From NCBI GenBank assembly GCA_937924465.1, contig CALDSP010000114.1:1-14057 (forward strand): DNA of 14,057 nt, in the 5' to 3' direction. This DNA comes from an uncultured Leptospiraceae bacterium. Lineage in GTDB: Bacteria > Spirochaetota > Leptospiria > Leptospirales > Leptospiraceae. The position numbers and the translations under genes are program-made. The notes under the pieces were generated by a model. The model searched no databases, had not been told where the DNA came from, and was given only the letters and a program-made list of their open reading frames with translations. Below, piece by piece: positions 1 to 6,179 of the stretch. Position 1 is the first letter of the stretch. Every line of letters starts with the position of its first letter.

Positions 1-314
1 TGGTGATAATTATAATAAATAATAATCTTAAGTAAACAAGTGAGCTTTTGTTTATTGTTTAACTGTAAATCAACTGCCTTACTAAAGTAAGCAATAGAAG
101 CCTCATATTCTTTTTGAGATTCCAAAATGTAACCAATGTACATGTATGGTTCTCCATCATTTGGTTTTTTTTTTGCATGTTCTAAAAAGAGTTTAATAGC
201 TTTTTGATACTGACGAGCTGCATAAGCTTTTTTTCCTTCTTTTAAGCTATCTGCATGCATTATAGAAATAGAAGTAAAAACAATCAACAAACAGAAGGCT
301 AATTTGAAAGACAT
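1..314 (-). CDS. Exported TPR-repeat protein, N-terminal part (truncated by window edge)
   Basis: The minus strand reads open from an ATG at 314 to base 1 (104 codons), so the gene continues outside the window. The protein begins MSFKLAFCLLIVFTSISIMHA, a short basic start followed by a hydrophobic stretch and a plausible signal peptidase I site after MHA (residue 21), so the product is probably periplasmic. Residues 25-90 have the tetratricopeptide spacing, with Ala/Gly/Tyr at helix positions (GKKAYAARQYQKAIKLF, then PNDGEPYMYIGYILESQKEY and ASIAYFSKAV), giving about two TPR units so far. TPRs mediate protein-protein contacts; the specific role is unknown. It is divergently transcribed from the SGNH hydrolase with only about 36-57 bases between the starts, so any promoters are packed or lie inside the genes. 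The ribosome site is weak (TTGGAT about 6 bases upstream of the ATG). Confidence 0.8.
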   Translation of the reverse strand, partial: MSFKLAFCLLIVFTSISIMHADSLKEGKKAYAARQYQKAIKLFLEHAKKKPNDGEPYMYIGYILESQKEYEASIAYFSKAVDLQLNNKQKLTCLLKIIIYYNYH

Positions 315-350
315 TACAAATCCAATTTTTATTTTGACTTATTTTTGAAA

Positions 351-1244
351 ATGAGAATTCATGACTTGAAAATGAAGAGGAACAAGCATTTATTTTCTGT
401 AAGCATATTTCTAGTTTGTTTATTTGGATGGTTCCTTTCGCTAGAAGGAAAATCAAGCCAAATTCAAAAAAAAATTATTTATACTTACATATTTTTAGAA
501 TTAGAAAAATATGTTCGAGAGAGGGATAAACATTTACTTTATTTTCCTGTTCCTCCATTAGAAGAAAATTGTGAAACAGTCAAAGTCTTTTATCAAGATA
601 TTCCTTGGGATACAAAAGGAATTTATCCTGCTCCGTTTTTAGATGTAAAAGTTCTTTGTAAGCCATTCAATCAAAAAATTATTTTAGTGATTGGAGATTC
701 CATAAGTGCTGGAGCAAGTCTAGGACGTGAAAAAACCTATCCCTCTTTATTGAATCAAAGTTTCGAAGAAACATTTTTTTTAAATGCGGCTATCAATGGA
801 TCCAATACTTATCATTGGCGGCGAGGTGGAATTTTATTTGAAAAGGTAGTCACACAAAATAAAAGCTTTATAGATGGAGTGATCCTTCTTATTGGAGGAA
901 ATAATATTTTATTTATCGAACATGTATTAAAACAAAAAGCCAAACCACAAGAAATCACAAATGAAATTTTAGCTTTAGTACAAGAACTTCAAGAAGAACT
1001 TCCTAACATTCCTATTTACGTAGGAAACTATCCAGTGCCCCATGTGATGAGTAAAAAAATGTATGAAGCCTTAGAGGAATTGCGTTTGAATACAAAAAAT
1101 ACAAGACAAGGTCCAGAGGTTCGTTCCCACTTTGAAAAAAGATGGGATTTACTCATGCAAGATTATTTACATTTGAATGAGAAAGGACAAAGACTAATGG
1201 CTTTACTGTGGGAAAAACGTTTAAGGGAGGATGGATGGAAATAA
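351..1244 (+). CDS. SGNH/GDSL-family hydrolase (esterase or acyl-carbohydrate hydrolase), membrane-anchored or exported
   Basis: This is an SGNH-fold hydrolase. Counting from the ATG at 351 (297 residues), the nucleophile block VIGDSISAG has its catalytic Ser near residue 117. The oxyanion block reads IGGNN around 182-185, where many relatives have GxND. The C-terminal block DYLHLN supplies Asp 271 and His 274 in the family's DxxH arrangement. The family hydrolyses esters of lipids, aryl alcohols or acetylated sugars; the substrate cannot be read from the sequence. A basic start (KRNK) and a hydrophobic segment at about residues 13-31 suggest a signal anchor or uncleaved signal peptide. The start is uncertain: TTG 345, ATG 351 and ATG 372 are all in frame and none has a strong ribosome site; ATG 372 would give the tidiest signal peptide. 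The 3' end overlaps the GH1 gene by 10 bases, suggesting translational coupling and a shared glycan-related role (inference). Confidence 0.85.
   Translation: MRIHDLKMKRNKHLFSVSIFLVCLFGWFLSLEGKSSQIQKKIIYTYIFLELEKYVRERDKHLLYFPVPPLEENCETVKVFYQDIPWDTKGIYPAPFLDVKVLCKPFNQKIILVIGDSISAGASLGREKTYPSLLNQSFEETFFLNAAINGSNTYHWRRGGILFEKVVTQNKSFIDGVILLIGGNNILFIEHVLKQKAKPQEITNEILALVQELQEELPNIPIYVGNYPVPHVMSKKMYEALEELRLNTKNTRQGPEVRSHFEKRWDLLMQDYLHLNEKGQRLMALLWEKRLREDGWK
1223..1230 (+). promoter_or_regulatory. Ribosome binding site that sets the GH1 start
   Basis: AAGGGAGG lies inside the last codons of the SGNH gene, 4 bases before ATG 1235. It decides in favour of ATG 1235 over the in-frame GTG at 1208, which would lie upstream of this site. 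Confidence 0.75.
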
Positions 1245-2593
1245 GAGGATGGATTGATTTTCCAAAAGATTTTTTATGGGGAACAGCAACAGCAGCTTAT
1301 CAAATAGAAGGTGCACATAACGTAGATGGAAAAGGAGAATCTATATGGGATGATTTTTGTAAAAGAAAAGGAAAAATCAAAAACAAGGATACTGGGGACG
1401 TTGCGTGCAATCATTATTATAAGTATTTAGAAGATTTAGATTTAATGAAATCTCTTCATTATCCTGCTTATCGATTTTCTATTTCTTGGACTCGAATTTT
1501 TCCCGAAGGAAAGGGGAGAGTAAACCAAAAAGGTTTAGATTTTTATAAAAAATTGATTGATGGACTTTTAGAAAGAAACATTGTCCCTTTTGTAACTTTG
1601 TATCATTGGGATTTACCATTAGCTTTAGAAAAAAATGGAGGTTGGCTATCTAGAGACACAGCCAGATATTTTGCAGACTATTCTGAAATTGTAGTTACTA
1701 CATTTCAAGATAGAGTAAAATATTGGATTACTCTCAATGAACCCTGGGTCGTTACAGTTGGGGGTTACGTACTTGGTATGCTTGCTCCGGGAAAAATTGC
1801 TCCTTTTCAAAGTTTAAAAGTGGCTCATCATTTGCTTTTAGCTCATGGGTATGCAGTGGAAAGAGTTCGAGCGATTTCTTCTCATTTACAAGTAGGAATT
1901 ACAAATGCCTTATCTCCTATTCATTCCAAATCTCTAAATAAGTTTGATAAAGCTACCATTCGTGCTAACGCACTCAATAATGATTTGTGGTTGGAACCTA
2001 TATTTTATGGTCAATATCCTAAAGAAATTGAGAAACAAGTTTTTTCTCAAAATAAAAAAAGTCCTGTTTTAGAGGATTTAAAAATAATCTCTCAAAAAAT
2101 TGATTTTTTAGGAATCAACAATTATACAAGAACTATTGTAACCTATCTTCCTTTTCCTTTGTATACATTTCGACCTATTAAGCCAGACTATCCGCATGTA
2201 CAGTTTACTAGTATGGATTGGGAAGTGTATCCTAGAGGAATTTATGAAATTTTAAAATATGTAAAAGAAAAGTATGGAAATCCAAATATTTATATTACTG
2301 AAAATGGAGTTGCATTTTGGGAAAGCATAAACGATCAAGGAGAGGTTTTAGATGAAAACCGAATTCAATTTTTAAAAGCCTATCTTTCAGAAGTAAGCCA
2401 TGCCATTCATGAAGGTGTCAACGTACAAGGTTATTTTGTTTGGTCTTTTCTGGATAATTTTGAATGGGCTTATGGATATGAAAAAACTTTTGGTCTTGTT
2501 TATGTCAACAGGAAAGAAAATTACAAAAGAATTCCTAAAAAAAGTGCTTATTGGTACTCGGAGGTTTGCTTAAAAAATGGATTTTATTATTAG
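1235..2593 (+). CDS. Glycoside hydrolase family 1 beta-glucosidase (cytosolic)
   Basis: Family GH1 retaining beta-glycosidase, 452 residues from ATG 1235, the normal length for the family. The N-terminal signature FPKDFLWGTATAAYQIEG is present, with the sugar-binding Gln at residue 23. The acid/base Glu is residue 169 in TLNEPW and the nucleophile Glu is residue 356 in YITENG. YHWDLP (His 124) and the aglycone/sugar site SFLDNFEWAYGY (Glu 410, Trp 411) are intact. The FEW motif fits enzymes acting on non-phosphorylated glucosides or galactosides; 6-phospho-beta-glucosidases carry a Ser/Lys/Tyr phosphate pocket there instead. No signal peptide is seen, so it should act in the cytoplasm on imported beta-glucosides or cellobiose-like sugars. 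No PTS or sugar ABC transporter lies beside it. The overlap with the SGNH gene and the internal ribosome site indicate co-translation. Exact substrate is unknown. Confidence 0.95.
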   Translation: MEIRGWIDFPKDFLWGTATAAYQIEGAHNVDGKGESIWDDFCKRKGKIKNKDTGDVACNHYYKYLEDLDLMKSLHYPAYRFSISWTRIFPEGKGRVNQKGLDFYKKLIDGLLERNIVPFVTLYHWDLPLALEKNGGWLSRDTARYFADYSEIVVTTFQDRVKYWITLNEPWVVTVGGYVLGMLAPGKIAPFQSLKVAHHLLLAHGYAVERVRAISSHLQVGITNALSPIHSKSLNKFDKATIRANALNNDLWLEPIFYGQYPKEIEKQVFSQNKKSPVLEDLKIISQKIDFLGINNYTRTIVTYLPFPLYTFRPIKPDYPHVQFTSMDWEVYPRGIYEILKYVKEKYGNPNIYITENGVAFWESINDQGEVLDENRIQFLKAYLSEVSHAIHEGVNVQGYFVWSFLDNFEWAYGYEKTFGLVYVNRKENYKRIPKKSAYWYSEVCLKNGFYY

Positions 2594-2682
2594 TTGAAAA
2601 AATAAGTGTTTTTAAAAAATAGAGTAAGAAATAAAATTAAAATAAATTTTTGCAGTACAGTAAAACGTTAAACTCTAAAGAT

Positions 2683-3306
2683 ATGGTTGCGAAGAAAAGA
2701 AATTTTTTTCCATTTCAAAAAGGATACACAAGCCTTTTTCTTTTCAAATCAATTTTTTTCTTGATTCTTTTTCCCTTTTTTCCTATCTTTTCTCAAGGTG
2801 GAGGAGAAGTACTATCTAACTTTTTAACTTCTATGAATAGTCTAGAAAGCATTCGGGCAAACATTACTATAAATGGTACAACTGGGGTTATGTCTTATAA
2901 AAAGCCCAGTAGTCTTTATGTAAAATTTTCCGATGGACGGGTAATTTCTGCTAATGGTCGCCATCTTTGGTTTTATAATCCAGCTAAAGCTATTGCCGGA
3001 AAACAAGACCTATCGGGTGAAACTAGTGGGCTATACGGTTTACTAAATGGTTATGAATCTATTTCTGTGAGTGGAACTAGTCTCAAACTAACTTCCGAAA
3101 CCAAAGGTTATGAAGAAATCTTAATTCAAATGACACCAAACTATTTACTGAAGTCTATTCGTATGAAGCCAAGAGGAAGCAATCAAACAATAGAAATTTC
3201 TTTGAGTAATATGCAAACCAATATTGGACTTCCAGCTAGTTTATTTAACTACCATCCACCTTCTAATGCTCAAATTGTAGAAAATCCATTAAATCAGAGG
3301 GAATAA
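2683..3306 (+). CDS. LolA-like outer-membrane lipoprotein carrier / LolA-fold periplasmic protein
   Basis: A 207-residue exported protein. Residues 1-38 hold basic residues followed by a long hydrophobic run (SLFLFKSIFFLILFPFFPIF) and a possible cleavage near FSQ-GG. The mature part has the LolA-type order: an N-terminal helix (FLTSMNSLESIRANITI), then GVMSYKKPSSLYVKFSDG, then the characteristic GRHLWFYNP, then a beta-rich region to LSNMQTNIGLPASLF. LolA ferries lipoproteins across the periplasm from LolCDE to the outer membrane; LolA-fold relatives can have other lipid-binding jobs. Divergence is high enough that LolA itself versus a LolA-like paralogue cannot be settled here. ATG 2683 is preferred over the in-frame TTG at 2650 because the extra 11 residues add nothing to the signal peptide; neither start has a good ribosome site. 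The gene begins 89 AT-rich bases after GH1 with no visible terminator, and its stop lies 1 base before the next start. Confidence 0.72.
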   Translation: MVAKKRNFFPFQKGYTSLFLFKSIFFLILFPFFPIFSQGGGEVLSNFLTSMNSLESIRANITINGTTGVMSYKKPSSLYVKFSDGRVISANGRHLWFYNPAKAIAGKQDLSGETSGLYGLLNGYESISVSGTSLKLTSETKGYEEILIQMTPNYLLKSIRMKPRGSNQTIEISLSNMQTNIGLPASLFNYHPPSNAQIVENPLNQRE

Positions 3307-3307
3307 C

Positions 3308-5161
3308 TTGAACGAGAATACTACAAGAACAGAAGCTCATAAAATTTTCGCTGCACTTTATAGAAAACCCAGGAGCCCAGAGCATCAAGCAAAAGTAGAT
3401 GAAATTATTACACGCTCAAATGATGTATTTATTCGAATTGATCTTATCAAAAAATTAGATGAACAATATGAAAAAAATGAAAGAAACAAACTAAAACAAG
3501 GAAATGAAGAGGATAAAAAAAATCCTTCTCAAACTATGAGAACTAAGACAGTAGATAGAGAAGAAAAAGATACCAAAGAAACAACTCAAGTTCATAAAAA
3601 GGTCAATCATCCCATTCACAAGTCAAAAGAAAAAGAAACTGAGATTGGTTTTTTTGAACGAATCTTTGGAGGTGGAAGTGATATAGCTAAATTTGCAAAA
3701 GAGACCAAAGCAATTGAGCTAGGACTTTTAGGAAGAAGACCCACTATTTCACCTAACGTGGAGAAAATATTTAAATTTTTAAAAGAAGAAGAAATCATAG
3801 CAACCGCTCAAGCTCTAAAATATTCTGAACAGGTTGGTTGGAAAATTTGGAATCCCCTTGAATATAACATTATTGTAAACTATGGTAGATTTTTTAATGC
3901 TTTTATTTCTTTAGATTCTTTATTTCGAGATGAAATCTCACCTGAGGTTTTTTTAGGGCGTTCCACAAAAATGATTCTTTATTACATTCGTATGTTGAAT
4001 CGTTCAGATACCAAAGAAGTAGTTTTAGAAAAAGTTCCTGCTCTCATTAAAATGGAACCTAAACTTGCTCCAAAATTAGACTTAATAATGAAAGGTTTAA
4101 GTTATACTTTAACTTTGGAAACTCGTCGCCCAACGTTAAAAGATGCAATTACTGCTTTTTATGTCGTAATGCATAAAAAAATTCCATCGTGGGAAGAAAT
4201 TGAAAAATCCATGAATGCAGGAACTATTGATTCAACAAAGTATAATGCTCCTCCTGATGTTTTAAAATATATCGAGGTAGCTGTGGCAAAAGTAAGCAAT
4301 GATATTCAAGCTAAAAAATCAATTGTTTTTGAATTAGATTCTATCCGTAAAAATTACTTTAAAACTAATTCTAATGGAGAAATTGATCTAAGTATTGTGG
4401 ATATGGTTGTAGATGAATTTGTTTCTTATTATTATGCAGATACTCCCCATCAACACGATACTCTTCGTTCAAATATTCGGAATTCTCCTCCTAAACTTTT
4501 ACAGACCTTATGCAGAGATATTCAAACTCTATATCTTCCTATGTTTGAAGGGTACATTAAAGTAGATGCAAACGGACCTAAAGATATTCTTGTATTTCAA
4601 ACCGGATTGTTTTTACCAGAAATTGAGAAAATTACTTTAATTATTCGAAATTTGGATATGTTTAATAGAAAATTTCAGAACTTTAATTATAACTTTCAAA
4701 AATTTTATGATGATCTTTCTAAAGGCACAAGCGATCAAGTAGAAACTCAACTAATGAAACTTATTCAAGATGCTGCCGATTTTATGTGTAAGTTTGCAAA
4801 AAAACTTACAATCATCATTGATAATGATAAATTAGCTAGAGATGCTGAAAAGTCTGGAAATATTCATGAAAAGGTTCTTCTTTCGAAAGATAAGCCCATT
4901 GAAGATATAAAAATCATGCAAAGATTTATTCCTCATGCAGATTATAAAATTATTACTCAAAATCGAGTGAATGGAATGTCTATTAAAGAACTCTTATTAG
5001 AACTCACTACTATGTTGTTTAATTATGCTTATTTATTTCGAGATAAGACAATTGTAGAAATTATTGGAAGTCATAATAAATATGATTCTGAACTCAAAAA
5101 GTTGTATACAGAGTATGAGAGACTTGCAGGAAAACCATATGTAGATGGAGCTAATAATTGA
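3308..5161 (+). CDS. Uncharacterised 617-residue cytosolic protein, coupled to trpS
   Basis: I do not recognise a named family with confidence. The start is TTG 3308, supported by AGAGGGA 5 bases upstream (3296-3302). The protein has no signal peptide and no membrane segment. Residues 1-50 look helical; residues 51-112 form a very charged, Lys/Glu/Thr-rich, probably disordered linker; a short conserved-looking patch (GFFERIFGGGSDIAKFAK) at 114-131 leads into a long, mainly alpha-helical body to the end. No P-loop, HD, kinase or nuclease motif was found. It follows the LolA-like gene by 1 base and its TGA overlaps the TTG of trpS (TTGA), so it is probably made with TrpRS. From memory, other spirochaetes such as Borrelia also have an uncharacterised gene near trpS, but homology was not tested. 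A role in the cell cannot be assigned. Confidence 0.85.
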   Translation: MNENTTRTEAHKIFAALYRKPRSPEHQAKVDEIITRSNDVFIRIDLIKKLDEQYEKNERNKLKQGNEEDKKNPSQTMRTKTVDREEKDTKETTQVHKKVNHPIHKSKEKETEIGFFERIFGGGSDIAKFAKETKAIELGLLGRRPTISPNVEKIFKFLKEEEIIATAQALKYSEQVGWKIWNPLEYNIIVNYGRFFNAFISLDSLFRDEISPEVFLGRSTKMILYYIRMLNRSDTKEVVLEKVPALIKMEPKLAPKLDLIMKGLSYTLTLETRRPTLKDAITAFYVVMHKKIPSWEEIEKSMNAGTIDSTKYNAPPDVLKYIEVAVAKVSNDIQAKKSIVFELDSIRKNYFKTNSNGEIDLSIVDMVVDEFVSYYYADTPHQHDTLRSNIRNSPPKLLQTLCRDIQTLYLPMFEGYIKVDANGPKDILVFQTGLFLPEIEKITLIIRNLDMFNRKFQNFNYNFQKFYDDLSKGTSDQVETQLMKLIQDAADFMCKFAKKLTIIIDNDKLARDAEKSGNIHEKVLLSKDKPIEDIKIMQRFIPHADYKIITQNRVNGMSIKELLLELTTMLFNYAYLFRDKTIVEIIGSHNKYDSELKKLYTEYERLAGKPYVDGANN

Positions 5162-6129
5162 AGCGGTTTTTGACTGGACTCCAACCTTCAGGGAAATTAC
5201 ATTTAGGAAATTACTTTGGAGTCATGAAGAAGGTTTTGGAGTACCAATACAATTATGATTTTTATTTATTTATTGCTAATCTTCACTCTATTACCACATT
5301 TCAAGACAAAAATACTCTTCTAGAAAATACATATTCTGCTGTTTGTGATTTTTTGGCTTTAGGGCTTGAACCTAAAAGATGCACATTTTGGATACAGTCC
5401 GATGTTCCAGAGGTTACAGAGATTACTTGGTATTTGAGTATGGCAATCACTCATGATCATCTCATACGTGCACACTCCTATAAAGATAAAGTTGAAAAAG
5501 GTATTCATCCAAGTGTGGGTTTGTTTATTTACCCTGTACTCATGGCGGCAGATATTTTAACTTTTGATACTGATGTAGTTCCCGTTGGAAAAGATCAAAA
5601 ACAACATTTAGAATTTGCAAGAGATATTGCAGAAACTTTCAATCGAAAGTTTGGGGAAGTTTTTAAAATCCCAGAGCCAGAGATTGATGAAGATACTGCT
5701 GTTGTATTAGGAATAGATGGACAGAAAATGTCTAAGTCTTATAACAATACAATCAATTTATTTGATGACGAAAAAAAAATCAAAAAAGCTGTCATGTCTA
5801 TTGTGACTGATTCTGCTGGTGTGAATGATATAAAAGATCCCGACTCTAGTATTATTTTCTCTATTTATTCTCTTTTTTTGGATGAATCAGAACGAAGGAC
5901 GTTACGTGAAAGGTTTTTAAAACCCGGATTAGGATATGGAGACCTGAAAAAAGAACTTTTTCAAAAAATTATGGATTACTTTGCTCCTTATCGAGAGAAA
6001 CGCAATGAGTATCTAAATAATTTAGATTATGTTGAAAAAATCTTACAAGAAGGGAGTCGAAAAGCCAAAGAACTTGCACAAACGAAGCTTAAGCAAATTA
6101 GAAATATTTTAGGATTAGAGCGACAGTGA
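5158..6129 (+). CDS. trpS: Tryptophanyl-tRNA synthetase
   Basis: Class I aminoacyl-tRNA synthetase that charges tRNA-Trp with tryptophan using ATP; cytosolic and essential. The 323-residue length is typical of the bacterial enzyme. Visible signatures are the N-terminal GLQPSGKLHLGNYFG (HIGH-type motif HLGN at residues 15-18), YPVLMAADILTF at about 125-136 with the Asp that contacts the indole nitrogen, VGKDQKQHLEFARDIAETFN at 143-162, and KMSKS at 190-194. The start is TTG 5158, with GGAG at 5147-5150, 7 bases upstream. It overlaps the preceding stop codon in a TTGA arrangement, which points to translational coupling with the unknown 617-residue protein. No T-box or trp attenuator is visible, which the tight overlap makes unlikely anyway. 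The gene is intact and ends just before a hairpin shared with convergent fusA. Confidence 0.97.
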   Translation: MKRFLTGLQPSGKLHLGNYFGVMKKVLEYQYNYDFYLFIANLHSITTFQDKNTLLENTYSAVCDFLALGLEPKRCTFWIQSDVPEVTEITWYLSMAITHDHLIRAHSYKDKVEKGIHPSVGLFIYPVLMAADILTFDTDVVPVGKDQKQHLEFARDIAETFNRKFGEVFKIPEPEIDEDTAVVLGIDGQKMSKSYNNTINLFDDEKKIKKAVMSIVTDSAGVNDIKDPDSSIIFSIYSLFLDESERRTLRERFLKPGLGYGDLKKELFQKIMDYFAPYREKRNEYLNNLDYVEKILQEGSRKAKELAQTKLKQIRNILGLERQ

Positions 6130-6139
6130 GAGGAATTTT

Positions 6140-6162
6140 GCGTTGAAAATAATTTTCAACGC
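6140..6162. terminator. Symmetrical hairpin between convergent trpS and fusA
   Basis: An 11-base arm (GCGTTGAAAAT, 6140-6150) is repeated exactly inverted at 6152-6162 around one central base; folded, this gives about 9 pairs with a 5-base loop. It starts 11 bases after the trpS stop and ends 18 bases after the fusA stop (read on the minus strand), the expected place for a bidirectional terminator. No clear T-tract follows on either strand, so it may instead be an RNA 3'-end stabiliser or a weak or factor-assisted terminator. Confidence 0.55.
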
Positions 6163-6179
6163 GTATAGAAATGAGAAGT

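Noticed and set aside
247..456. 69-codon minus-strand open frame
   Set aside because: It overlaps both the TPR gene start and the SGNH gene, is rich in Phe/Tyr/Ile as expected from AT-rich antisense sequence, and has no ribosome site or recognisable motif.
1208..1234. GTG 1208 as the GH1 start
   Set aside because: The strong ribosome site lies downstream of it, and the nine extra residues come before the usual GH1 N-terminus.
2594..2682. Terminator or clear promoter between the GH1 gene and the LolA-like gene
   Set aside because: TTGAAA occurs at 2594-2599, but the -10 candidates are poor, and the A/T runs form only a weak hairpin without G-C pairs.
3616..3798. 60-codon minus-strand frame inside the unknown 617-residue gene
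   Set aside because: Antisense shadow of a well-supported gene; no start signals.
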